A DNA stretch of 64,000 nucleotides from an uncultured Ruminococcus sp. (lineage in GTDB: Bacteria > Bacillota > Clostridia > Oscillospirales > Ruminococcaceae), in NCBI GenBank assembly GCA_937910385.1, contig CALEPT010000221.1, positions 12,668-76,667 on the forward strand, given 5' to 3'. The stretch's first letter is position 1. Every line of letters begins with the position of its first letter. Positions 16,987 to 24,952 of the stretch are shown one piece after another. The notes beneath the pieces are model-generated. The model was not told where the DNA came from and ran no database searches. It was given only the letters and a program-made list of their open reading frames with translations. A program made the position numbers and the translations under genes.

Positions 16987-18207
16987 TTAATGCATTCCGC
17001 CTCTGATGTAGAAATTATCCTGTATGATGAGTGCGCAGCCTCCGAGGAAGTTATTCTTTCCGTCGAGCTTGCTGAGAACGACCCTGTCAGCTATCTCTTC
17101 GCTGACGAGACGTATCATTTCTCTCTTAGCATAGTCGAACTGTTTTTCATTGAGCTTGAAGTTGTGAAGAACTATCTTCTTGGCAAAATGGCTTATTGAA
17201 AGGTTGTTGATAAGCACGGTATATTTTGCTATGATATCGTCAACAAGGCGTTTTACTGCCTCATCGCCCCTCATAAGAGCCATGAAAGCGTTATCGGTAG
17301 TTATCTTTGACTTATCGCCCTCTGTAAGCTCATAGAGAACAGGGGTCTTGTCCTTTGAATAAATATCATTGAAGGCATTTACGACGGCAGTTCTTGAGAG
17401 CTCTGCCTTTACCGAGCCGTTGGGGTATCCCTCAAACGACTTGCCGTTGGGACAAACTATATATCTTTCGATAGTAGATGTGTATGAAACGTAATCGCTT
17501 GAAAGCTCATTTTTGTTTATAATAGCGAGGTTGATCTGGTTGCCGTTGTATATGAAGACCTGATTTGTCTGATATCCGTTTGCCGTTCTGAACTCATTAT
17601 TTGCAAGCGCCATAAGACCGATAGCGTTTCCGCAGTGTATATCGAAATCGAGTCCGCCCGAGAGCTTGTCTATAAAGTTGGAGAAATCGAGAACGCCGTC
17701 CTTATAGAATATTTTGAGCTTGCCCCACATTGAAGGAACTACACCCACGCCGAGACCGAGTACCTTATCTTTGGTAAGGGCGCTGTTCTCGACCATTTCA
17801 TTACTGGTCTTGATTATGTAGTTTATGATATCCTTACTTGTGGTCCTGTCGTCTATGACCATGCTTGCTTTATCGAGTATATCGGAATTAAGGTTTGTAA
17901 GACCGATGCTTACTTCCTTCTCGTCAACAGTAGCACCGAGCGCAAAACGGCTGTTTTCGTTGATATCGATGAGTATCTTGCGTCTGCCCTTCTGGAGTTT
18001 CTCGGTATTTACGGGAGCCTCGCCTATTTCTACGAGTACACCTTCCTCGATCATTTCGTTTGTGATTATGGTAACAGCTGCTCTTGTTATTTCAAGAGCG
18101 CTTGCAACATCGACTCTTGAAATTGGTCCTGATTCTCTGATGACGCGCAGTATCTGCATTCTGTTTCTTCTTTTGAGGTCGAGCTTACTTATACCCCTTT
18201 TTTCCAT
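16987..18207 (-). CDS. ROK family transcriptional regulator (NagC/XylR type), divergent
   Basis: This 406-residue protein has an N-terminal winged helix (RRNRMQILRVIRESGPISRVDVASALEITRAAVTIITNEMIEEG, residues 14-56). A ROK sensor fold follows, with GLGVGVVPSMWG near 155 and a HCGNAIGLMALANNEFR patch near 190. The usual ROK zinc motif CxCGxxGCxE is absent; the region reads YIVCPNGKSFEGYPNG with a single Cys, and the first phosphate motif is weak, so it is a repressor-type and not a kinase. I prefer the second ATG (18207) because GGAG at 18217-18220 is 9 nt upstream. Its promoter carries a TTTTAGTAA inverted-repeat pair that suggests autoregulation. Confidence 0.85.
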   Translation of the reverse strand: MEKRGISKLDLKRRNRMQILRVIRESGPISRVDVASALEITRAAVTIITNEMIEEGVLVEIGEAPVNTEKLQKGRRKILIDINENSRFALGATVDEKEVSIGLTNLNSDILDKASMVIDDRTTSKDIINYIIKTSNEMVENSALTKDKVLGLGVGVVPSMWGKLKIFYKDGVLDFSNFIDKLSGGLDFDIHCGNAIGLMALANNEFRTANGYQTNQVFIYNGNQINLAIINKNELSSDYVSYTSTIERYIVCPNGKSFEGYPNGSVKAELSRTAVVNAFNDIYSKDKTPVLYELTEGDKSKITTDNAFMALMRGDEAVKRLVDDIIAKYTVLINNLSISHFAKKIVLHNFKLNEKQFDYAKREMIRLVSEEIADRVVLSKLDGKNNFLGGCALIIQDNFYIRGGMH

Positions 18208-18303
18208 TTTAAACAACTCCATTCTTTGATTAGGACGGCATTGTAAACGAAATGTGCCGCTATTATGATCGAAAATCCAAAATTATCATTAATAAATTTT
18301 TTC

Positions 18304-18365
18304 TTTTAGTAAAGCTTGTATTAATAACCTACAATTATTATAACACATTTTTACTAAAATTCAAA
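18304..18365 (-). promoter_or_regulatory. ROK gene promoter with paired inverted-repeat operator arms
   Basis: On the minus strand TTTGAA (18360-18365) and TATAAT (18337-18342) are 17 bp apart. TTACTAAAA (18351-18359) lies between the two promoter boxes, and its inverted copy TTTTAGTAA (18304-18312) is just downstream of the expected start site, 38 bp away. ROK repressors of the XylR group bind arms of the TTAGT/ACTAA kind, so this looks like an autoregulatory operator. Confidence 0.6.
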
Positions 18366-18408
18366 TATTTTATTTGAAAAAAGATTAAAATCAGCATTTT
18401 TTACAAAC

Positions 18409-19338
18409 TCATGATAAAATTTTTGTTAAATATTCCGTGCATTTTACTATCATTGGCATAGTTGCTATTGAAAGTATCGTTCCGGCGGTGAATATTTCGG
18501 AAGCGTATACGGCGTTTTTTTCGTAGCGTATGCACTGTAGGGTACACATTGCGGCGGGAGGTGCGGAAGCTGCAACAATGACCGTCATTTTTACCTTTTC
18601 ATCAACACCGAGAAGTGTCAGAGCGGCTGCGGCAAGTACGGGCAGAATTACAAGCTTGACAAGGCATATGTAATATATTCCCGGTTTTTTCACAAGTTTT
18701 AAAAAATTAGTGTCAGCCATGGTTACTCCGGAAACTATCATTGCGAGGGGCGTATTAAGCTCTTTTATAAGACCGAGTGCTTCAGCCGGAACGGCGGGGA
18801 GCTTTATTTGCAGGAAGAATGTAACGAGTCCGAGGGAAATTGCTATTATAGTAGGTGAATAAAAGACCTTTATCACCTGTTTCATGTTTTTTTCTCCTGA
18901 GATAAGTATTATTCCGTGAGTCCAAACTATGAAATTAAATACTGTTATGAAAGCCGTCAGATAGAAAACTCCCTCCATGCCGAAAATGGCATTTACGAGG
19001 GGAATGCCAATAAATCCGCAGTTGGAATAAATAGCTGAAAACCGCTCTATAGCCGTTTCGCGGTTTTCCTTTGGGCGGATGAGAAGGTATGATCCTGCTA
19101 TCATCAATGCGAAGATGCCCAAAGAGCAAGCGAAGGCGATCAAAAGAGCGTGAACGAGCTCCGGGCGATAATCGGTCTGATATGACATGAATATCATAAC
19201 CGGATTTACTACCTGTAGCACAAATTTTGACAGATCTTTGTTTGAGCCTTTGCTGATGAGACCTGTTTTAGAGCATAATATGCCGACCATCATAATCATG
19301 AGCATAATGACGGTCTGTCTTAGAATTGTAAAAGACAT
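18409..19338 (-). CDS. AEC family transporter (auxin efflux carrier-like)
   Basis: This 309-residue protein has ten hydrophobic segments and the AEC pattern: TVIMLMIMMVGILCSKTGLIS at the start, SNCGFIGIPLVNAIFG near 95, and a repeat in the second half (ASAPPAAMCTLQCIRYEKN near 270). Family members export or import organic acids and amino acids, for example malate. The frame is open upstream, but AGGAGG at 19345-19350 sits 6 nt before ATG 19338, so that start is used. It stands alone on the minus strand between the ROK gene and the repeat protein. The substrate is unknown. Confidence 0.85.
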   Translation of the reverse strand: MSFTILRQTVIMLMIMMVGILCSKTGLISKGSNKDLSKFVLQVVNPVMIFMSYQTDYRPELVHALLIAFACSLGIFALMIAGSYLLIRPKENRETAIERFSAIYSNCGFIGIPLVNAIFGMEGVFYLTAFITVFNFIVWTHGIILISGEKNMKQVIKVFYSPTIIAISLGLVTFFLQIKLPAVPAEALGLIKELNTPLAMIVSGVTMADTNFLKLVKKPGIYYICLVKLVILPVLAAAALTLLGVDEKVKMTVIVAASAPPAAMCTLQCIRYEKNAVYASEIFTAGTILSIATMPMIVKCTEYLTKILS

Positions 19339-19425
19339 ATTATACCTCCTGAAAGAACTTATATGTGAAATTAAAATCCGGAGCAAAATGCTCCGGATCA
19401 TTGATAGTTATTCGGTCACTCTGAC

Positions 19426-20328
19426 TTAGTCAGCATAGTACTTGAGAGAATCAGCGTCCATAGCGATGACCTTCCAGCCCTCACCCTTTACCTTAACTAC
19501 GCAGATGTAATCGCTGTCGGTATCCTTATCGCCGTCCTCGTTGGTCTGCACTTTTATCTTGAATTCGTAGCCCTTCTTAACGTCAACGTCGCAGTCGTAA
19601 GCGTAATCGAAATACTCTTCTGCGCCCTTGAGTTCCTTGTTGCTGAGCTTATCCTTCTTCTCTATCTTCTTGATCTTGATCTTGACATCATCGAGTTCGT
19701 CTTCCATATTGTCATTGAATTCTTCAATCATGTCCTTCCACTCATCGTCGTCCTTGAGGTCGTCGATATACTCATCGGGATAGGTAAGAGACAGGAACGT
19801 CTTACCGCCGTTGCTCTTTGTAAGAGACTTTGCGTACTTCTTAGCAGTGCTCTTTGCGCCGCCGCCTGCAACACAGGCAAGGATAATGATGAGTAGGAGA
19901 AGTACTACTGCTCCGCAGGCAATGTAGATGATATTCTTGTTGCCCTTCATGTTTCCGGGGAGATTCTCGGAAAGATCGCCGGCAATATTATCTGCCTTCT
20001 GAGCGGCATTGTTGAACTGTTCCTTAGCGTTCTGAGCAGCGTTATTGAACTGACTCTGAGCGTTCTGAGCAGCATTGTTGAACTGACCCTGAGCGTTCTG
20101 AGCAGCATTGTTGAACTGACCCTGAGCGTTCTGAGCAGCGTTGTTGAACTGATTCTGAGCGTTCTGAGCGGCATTGTTTACCTGCTCCTGAGCATTCTGA
20201 GCAGCATTATTTACCTGCTCCTGAGCATTCTGAACAGCCCCCTGAGCCTGAGCAGCATTCTGTGATCCGGGGCATCCGCATACGGAGCCGTCGGGGATTT
20301 CTCTTCCGCAAAATTTACAAAAAGCCAT
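19426..20328 (-). CDS. Zinc-ribbon membrane protein with 11-residue Ala/Gln/Asn repeats
   Basis: This 300-residue protein has four parts. A zinc ribbon CKFC...CGC sits at residues 4-19. About seven tandem 11-residue repeats of the type FNNAAQNAQGQ run from residue 39 to 110. One membrane helix (about 132-155) follows, then a C-terminal domain of about 140 residues. That domain looks like the whole mature part of the lipoprotein at 21712-22281: NGGK-F, YPD, an FN-containing helix, GYE and the ending EGWKVI occur in the same order. ATG 20328 is chosen because GGAGG at 20337-20341 is 8 nt upstream. The N-terminal part is cytosolic by inference. Function is unknown; the repeats may form an extended amphipathic helix. 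Confidence 0.75.
   Translation of the reverse strand: MAFCKFCGREIPDGSVCGCPGSQNAAQAQGAVQNAQEQVNNAAQNAQEQVNNAAQNAQNQFNNAAQNAQGQFNNAAQNAQGQFNNAAQNAQSQFNNAAQNAKEQFNNAAQKADNIAGDLSENLPGNMKGNKNIIYIACGAVVLLLLIIILACVAGGGAKSTAKKYAKSLTKSNGGKTFLSLTYPDEYIDDLKDDDEWKDMIEEFNDNMEDELDDVKIKIKKIEKKDKLSNKELKGAEEYFDYAYDCDVDVKKGYEFKIKVQTNEDGDKDTDSDYICVVKVKGEGWKVIAMDADSLKYYAD
19996..20214 (-). repeat. 33-bp tandem repeats inside the coding sequence
   Basis: About seven near-identical 33-bp units encode the 11-residue repeats of the zinc-ribbon protein. Unit length equals a whole number of codons, so copy changes keep the frame. Confidence 0.85.
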
Positions 20329-20490
20329 TATATAAACCTCCGAATAAAAAAATTTCAATAGTATTTTAACACATGGATCCTTCAATGTCAAGCAAAAGCC
20401 CTTGATTTAGCGCGAAAAACCCGTTTTTTCGGCAGTTTGCATAAAAAAAGGAGGTGTCCTTACAAGCAGTTGAATAATTATTTTTGTAGG

Positions 20491-21000
20491 TCAGGGTTGT
20501 TTGCTTTCGGTAAATATCAGATCTTTGTATGTAAGTGCGTATATCATGAGATAAACTGAGGCCGGAATAAAGACAAAAATGAGCATAGTATAGACTTCAC
20601 CTGATGAAAGGGCTTTTGAAGAAGCATCGGATTCTATAAGATTATACATCTGCAAAAACGGAGCATTTATGAGTTTGTGCCAGCGATAGAAATCGAATTT
20701 TCCTGATGATACGGATATTTTCAGCACGATCCAGCTCGCAGCCGCAGGCAGGGAAGCGGAGAGCCCTGCTGCTATATTTTCAGTATGCTGAGTTTTTTTG
20801 CCTGTTATACGTTCCTGCTTCAAGTCGCCGTGAGCCGTTTTTATTGCAAGATTTGCCAGCAGCACGATAAGTATGCCGGCTGTACATACCGAGCATACGA
20901 CTCTCATAGCTGTGATTGACGAGCCTGCAAGAGTGAGTCCTATAAAAAGACAGAATATTTCCGCTGCAAGATAGGTTCCCAATACTTTGACAATTTTCAT
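20491..21000 (-). CDS. Hypothetical membrane protein
   Basis: This 169-residue protein has four hydrophobic segments (about residues 5-28, 32-50, 75-95 and 138-158). A cytosolic loop between the second and third, KTAHGDLKQERITGKKTQH, is basic. AAGGAAT lies upstream of ATG 21000. No motif identifies it and there is no close operon partner: 99 bp separate its stop from the upstream region of the repeat protein. Composition and start context look like a true gene. Confidence 0.6.
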   Translation of the reverse strand: MKIVKVLGTYLAAEIFCLFIGLTLAGSSITAMRVVCSVCTAGILIVLLANLAIKTAHGDLKQERITGKKTQHTENIAAGLSASLPAAASWIVLKISVSSGKFDFYRWHKLINAPFLQMYNLIESDASSKALSSGEVYTMLIFVFIPASVYLMIYALTYKDLIFTESKQP

Positions 21001-21163
21001 GTGAAAAAATTCCTTTATATTATTTTCAAAGGTATATCTTATCCGGCGTGTGAGATAATATACATGTACCGATTAAACGCAATGTAAAGACACCGGGCTT
21101 TTGCTTATCAAGACGCTAAAGCATGGTTTAGTCGGGACTTCGATAATATCGGAGGTGATATGC

Positions 21164-21229
21164 ATGAATAACGATATTGATGAAGACGTAAAAATATATA
21201 TCCCAAGAAGTCAGCTTCCTCAAGCGTGA
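21164..21229 (+). CDS. Possible 21-residue peptide
   Basis: A short frame, M-N-N-D-I-D-E-D-V-K-I-Y-I-P-R-S-Q-L-P-Q-A, is preceded by a strong GGAGGTGAT (21151-21159) at 4-nt spacing. The 160 bp before it contain a stem CTAAA/TTTAG (21116-21133 region) and a second stem over the ribosome site, so translation could be gated. It is convergent with the Fur-type gene, whose stop is only 5 nt away. No family recognised, and it may be chance. Confidence 0.35.
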   Translation: MNNDIDEDVKIYIPRSQLPQA

Positions 21230-21233
21230 GTTC

Positions 21234-21656
21234 TTATTTCGGGGAGATATCACTGCAATCCGAGCATATTCCGTAAAACACCGTCTGTGACGAATCTATC
21301 TGAAAACCATGGTGATCGGCAATATGACGGCTTATTTCGGCAAGATGGTCACAGTCAAGGTGGATCAGTCTGCCGCAGCTGAGACATTTCAGGTGAAAAT
21401 GGTTGTGGCAGTCGTTTTCTGAGTCTATATACTGATAGCACGCGCAGGTCTTGCCGTCGAAAGTGTATTTGCGCACGATTCCCTGTTCGACGAGCTTGTC
21501 GAGCTGACGGTATATGGTCGCGACTCCCACGGGAGTTCCCTCCGCATAAAGATATGCGCTTATTTCCTGAACATTGGTGTGTTTTTCTTTATTTTTCACA
21601 AGATAATCGAGCAGCTTTTCCTTCTGCTTGGTATTATATCCTGAATCTCTTTTCAT
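21234..21656 (-). CDS. Fur family metalloregulator (Fur/Zur/PerR type)
   Basis: This 140-residue regulator has a winged helix (YNTKQKEKLLDYLVKNKEKHTNVQEISAYLYAEG, then PVGVATIYRQLDKLVEQGIV near residues 42-60). The dimer domain has two zinc pairs: CLSCG near residue 90 and CSDCS near 133, with H-NHFHL metal ligands between. Fur-type proteins repress iron, zinc or peroxide genes; the metal here cannot be decided. It is followed by a lipoprotein gene upstream on the same strand (55 bp away), which may be unrelated. The start ATG 21656 has a GGGAGGT ribosome site. Confidence 0.88.
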   Translation of the reverse strand: MKRDSGYNTKQKEKLLDYLVKNKEKHTNVQEISAYLYAEGTPVGVATIYRQLDKLVEQGIVRKYTFDGKTCACYQYIDSENDCHNHFHLKCLSCGRLIHLDCDHLAEISRHIADHHGFQIDSSQTVFYGICSDCSDISPK

Positions 21657-21711
21657 ATGTACCTCCCGAGAAAATGTCCGCAGGCGAGCCCGAAAAGCTC
21701 GCCTGAAATTA

Positions 21712-22281
21712 TCAGCCGCCTGTTATGACCTTCCAGCCTTCGTCGTTGAGCTGTATAACGAGTACAAGATCCTCGCCGTCTTTTTCACCGTTTTTGAGGT
21801 AGGTGTAAATGACCTCATATCCCATGCTTATATTAAGATCATCTTCGGTGACAGTATCGGTAAGATCGGTACTGAGTGCGGCAAGATAGGTTTTTGCAGC
21901 AGCGATCTGATTGCTGTCTATCTCGTCGGCTTCCTTTATTTCACCAAAGGTGAAAACGTCGTTATTTCTGCCGAGAACCTCTTTTTGGTTGGTGTTGAAC
22001 TTATTGATGAGATCGTCGTAGGTTCCGGCTTCCTTTGCAGCTTTCAAAGCTGAGTCAGGGTACATATATGCAAAAAATATCTTACCGCCGTTTTCGGAAT
22101 ATGTGGCGTTGAAGCATTCCTTTATGGCGTCCTCATAGGAAGCGCTGTGCTGATATAAGGGATCGCTGCCGAGTGAGACTGTTTCTTCCTGCGTATCCTC
22201 ATTTATATAATTATGCTTACAGCCTGTGAGCATAGTAAGAGCGGCTGTGAAAGCAAGAGTGGCGGATAAAAATCTCTTCAT
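21712..22281 (-). CDS. Lipoprotein related to the C-terminal domain of the 11-mer-repeat protein
   Basis: This 189-residue protein has a signal peptide and lipobox MLTGC (Cys at about 21), so it is lipid-anchored outside the cell. From residue 50 on it shares an ordered set of motifs with the extracellular domain of the protein at 19426-20328: SENGGKIFFAYMYPD, a DLINKFN helix, GYEVIYTYLKNGEKDG and the terminal DEGWKVI. I infer paralogous domains, one tethered by lipid and the other by a transmembrane helix. Function unknown. GGAGGT lies before ATG 22281. Confidence 0.75.
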   Translation of the reverse strand: MKRFLSATLAFTAALTMLTGCKHNYINEDTQEETVSLGSDPLYQHSASYEDAIKECFNATYSENGGKIFFAYMYPDSALKAAKEAGTYDDLINKFNTNQKEVLGRNNDVFTFGEIKEADEIDSNQIAAAKTYLAALSTDLTDTVTEDDLNISMGYEVIYTYLKNGEKDGEDLVLVIQLNDEGWKVITGG

Positions 22282-22373
22282 TTTGAAACCTCCGTTATTT
22301 GCATTTCAGATAAAGTATACCACAAAATTGAGAATAAATCAACAGGCTCGCATAAAAATTCACGGCTTCTGAT

Positions 22374-23738
22374 CTATTCTTTCTCACTCAGATAGAGCCC
22401 GACCTTATTATCGAGCGCTTTCACGCATTCATCGACCGATTCCTCACCGTGATAGACCTTCAGCCACTCAAAGCGTATCATGCTGCGAAGTTCATCGCTA
22501 TAGTGGATATTTATGTCGATATCCCGAGTGTAGCTGATCAGCTTTTCGAGCGCTTCGTCAGATATGACTATTTCGTATTCCTCACCGAGATAGCTGTTCA
22601 TCACACTGCGCACCGACTGTCCATCATAATCGGGAGTATCATAGGCGAGCGCATTGAACGCCTCCTCGGTAACGGGAAAGCCTGCGCCGTATTGCAGGCT
22701 CATATTCTTTTGCTGTGAGAGTGTGAACATTTTGCTCAAAAGCTGCCACGCCTCCTTTTTATGCGCACTCATTTCGGGAATGCCGTACATATAGTTTACA
22801 AAAACCTCCGCGCCGTTTGTCATGGCGGAGGGGCTTCCGGTATATATAACTTCTTCGCCGAAGAAGTGCCCATAGGTCACTTGCGCGGCGGCGCTGTTGA
22901 GTCCCGGAGCAAATGCCTGAACAAGAGGAGTTTCACTGCCGCGATACTCTGTCATCTCCGAATCCACTTCAAATTCGCTCGAGGTGTCGGGGAGTGCCGC
23001 GAGAAATTCAAGAGTGCGTTTGAAGTCACCGCTGAAATCGCAGGAACTGTGCTCGAAATCAATGCTCTCGGGAGTGATACAGGCGAGGAAAAAGTCCCAC
23101 AGATCGGACTGCCTGTGGTATCCAAGCAGAAAATCGCTCTTGTCGGGATAGCTCTCGTAAGCTGCCATTGCCTCGTCGAGAGACCAGTTTTCACACTCGC
23201 TGCCCCATACGTCTGCGCCGCAGATATATGTCCTGTAATAGAAGCTGTCGATGATGTAGGGGAGGGTGCCGTCAACCTCAAGCGCTTCACGGACATTCGG
23301 GAGCAGACTGTCGGGAGTCAGTACGTCATTTGTTTCCATGAGCGGATAAAGGTTCGCGAGATAGCCGTTTCTTTGCAGATTTTCGAGGTTCTGCGGAAAT
23401 CCGACGATGAGGTCGGGAGCTTCTCCCGAAAGTATATCACGTGTTAGGGAATTCAGGGCTTCTGTTCCGTAGCAGTCACCCTCCGGCGCTGAGAAGTATG
23501 TGATATTGACCGTAACGCCGTTGCTCTGACGGCTGTAGCTCTCCATCATGTCAGTCACATAGGGGACATTGTCATAGATAAAAGCAGCGTGCAGCTCAAT
23601 ATTTTCACTGTCGGTGACATTGCCGTCGGGCTGATCGGGGGCAGAACTCGAACTGCTGTCTTTGTCATTTCCGCAGGAAGCCGAGCAGAAGGCTATTATC
23701 GCGGTAAGCATGAACGCTGGTATTCTATCTTTTTTCAT
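22374..23738 (-). CDS. Extracellular solute-binding lipoprotein
   Basis: This 454-residue protein has a lipoprotein signal (FMLTAIIAFCSASCGND, Cys at about residue 22), a Ser/Asp-rich tether, and a family 1 binding fold with DLIVGFPQNLENLQRNGYLANLYPL near 110 and KKEAWQLLSKMF near 345. I chose ATG 23738 because GGAGG at 23746-23750 is 7 nt upstream. It lies divergent from an AraC-type regulator 220 bp away, a common layout for regulator and sugar-binding sensor pairs. No permease is adjacent, so it may sense or bind a sugar for a distant transporter. Confidence 0.78.
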   Translation of the reverse strand: MKKDRIPAFMLTAIIAFCSASCGNDKDSSSSSAPDQPDGNVTDSENIELHAAFIYDNVPYVTDMMESYSRQSNGVTVNITYFSAPEGDCYGTEALNSLTRDILSGEAPDLIVGFPQNLENLQRNGYLANLYPLMETNDVLTPDSLLPNVREALEVDGTLPYIIDSFYYRTYICGADVWGSECENWSLDEAMAAYESYPDKSDFLLGYHRQSDLWDFFLACITPESIDFEHSSCDFSGDFKRTLEFLAALPDTSSEFEVDSEMTEYRGSETPLVQAFAPGLNSAAAQVTYGHFFGEEVIYTGSPSAMTNGAEVFVNYMYGIPEMSAHKKEAWQLLSKMFTLSQQKNMSLQYGAGFPVTEEAFNALAYDTPDYDGQSVRSVMNSYLGEEYEIVISDEALEKLISYTRDIDINIHYSDELRSMIRFEWLKVYHGEESVDECVKALDNKVGLYLSEKE

Positions 23739-23866
23739 TTTGGTTCCTCCTTGGTTTAATAGTTGGATCTGGTGTCGTCTTACGCGCTGATTTGGCTTAT
23801 ACAAATAAGTGATTATTATGCGTGAAAAAGACGAAATAATTTCAGAAAAAATCTGCCAAATTAATC

Positions 23867-23895
23867 TTGAAATTTTGTGCAAAGTGTGTTACAAT
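23867..23895 (+). promoter_or_regulatory. Promoter of the AraC-type regulator gene
   Basis: TTGAAA (23867-23872) and TACAAT (23890-23895) are 17 bp apart, about 60 nt before the start codon. Confidence 0.7.
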
Positions 23896-23958
23896 GTATT
23901 TCGGATAGTATCGTCGCTTTAATATTATACAATCTGTATACCGTGAAAGGAGGAATCA

Positions 23959-24750
23959 ATGAAGATAAGCCATATCAAGCTCAACTGCAAGCAAAGCTCG
24001 CCGTCTGTTGGCGAGACAAGCCTCGATCATGTTCTTGTTTTCTTTCGTTCCCCTGTGGTATTAAATATTGGCGGAAAACAGCATATGCTAAAGGACAGCT
24101 GTGCCGTTATTTACAGCAGCGGCTCCAGCCGTTCATTCGTTCCGTTGGGAGACAGCCCGCTACGCTTCGATACGGTGAGCTTCCGCACATCGTCAGCCGA
24201 AAGAAGCTATCTTTCCTCTATGAACGTTCCGTTTGACAAGCCTATACTGCTTGAAGATGATTATGTCATATCAATGGTGCTTAAGTCGATCAAGTCTCAG
24301 TCGATTCGCAGGAGCAGGTATTTCAGCGAATTTGCCGAGCTCTCAATGCGGCTGATATTCATTGCGCTCGGCGAAGCGTGTAGTGAGGAGAGGGCTTATC
24401 CGGGCGAAGTATTGCCGCACTATGCGCAGCTCAAGGCTCTCAGGGATTCGATCTATGATGACCCGATAAACCGCTGGTCTGTAGATGAGATGAGCGCAGA
24501 CCTCGGTATCAGCAGAGCTTATTTTCACAGGCTCTATCTCGAAGCCTTCGGCGTTACCTGCCGGCAGGACGTGATCGAGAGCCGTTTGCTGTATGCTGCG
24601 GAGCTTCTCAAAAGCACCGATCTTTCGGTGAGCGCGGTGGCAGAGCAGTGCGGATATGACAGCGACTCATACTTCATGCGCCAGTTTAAAAAGCACAAGG
24701 GCTGTACCCCGACGGAGTACAGAAGAAGACCTTTTGAATATGATGAATAA
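23959..24750 (+). CDS. AraC family transcriptional regulator
   Basis: This 263-residue regulator has a cupin-like N-terminal half (VLFFRSPVVLNIGGKQHMLKDSCAVIY at about residues 25-51 region) and two C-terminal helix-turn-helix units: WSVDEMSADLGISRAYFHRLYLEAFG near 175-200 and LSVSAVAEQCGYDSDSYFMRQFKKHKGCTPTEYRR near 222-256. The N-terminal domain probably binds a small ligand such as a sugar. AAAGGAGGA lies 6 nt before ATG 23959. The divergent binding lipoprotein is the likely target. Confidence 0.9.
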   Translation: MKISHIKLNCKQSSPSVGETSLDHVLVFFRSPVVLNIGGKQHMLKDSCAVIYSSGSSRSFVPLGDSPLRFDTVSFRTSSAERSYLSSMNVPFDKPILLEDDYVISMVLKSIKSQSIRRSRYFSEFAELSMRLIFIALGEACSEERAYPGEVLPHYAQLKALRDSIYDDPINRWSVDEMSADLGISRAYFHRLYLEAFGVTCRQDVIESRLLYAAELLKSTDLSVSAVAEQCGYDSDSYFMRQFKKHKGCTPTEYRRRPFEYDE

Positions 24751-24848
24751 AGGGTCGCTTGACTCCCAAAAACCGCAGTTTTGCAAAAGCTCTTAGTGCA
24801 TATTGCGCAAAAAACAAAAAAAATTTAGTGCAAAAAATCGAAAAAGCC

Positions 24849-24877
24849 TTTACATTTGTAAATTTCTGTGATATAAT
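24849..24877 (+). promoter_or_regulatory. Promoter of the VanY-type gene
   Basis: TTTACA (24849-24854) and TATAAT (24872-24877) are 17 bp apart. The -35 box is inside an imperfect palindrome TTTACA-TT-TGTAAA (24849-24862). Confidence 0.7.
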
Positions 24878-24952
24878 GTAAAGCAATATTGGAAATACGG
24901 CTTGTACCGGATCTGCCGGACAAACTCTCAAAATAAGGAGCGATCTCGTTAT

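Noticed and set aside
19996..20214. CRISPR-like 33-bp repeats
   Set aside because: There are no unique spacers; the units encode 11-residue repeats in one open frame.
21001..21163. Cyclic-di-GMP or other known riboswitch upstream of the 21-residue frame
   Set aside because: Conserved GEMM elements are absent and no other class I know fits.
22761..23447. 228-residue frame antisense to the binding lipoprotein
   Set aside because: Shadow of a lipoprotein gene with signal peptide and fold motifs on the other strand.
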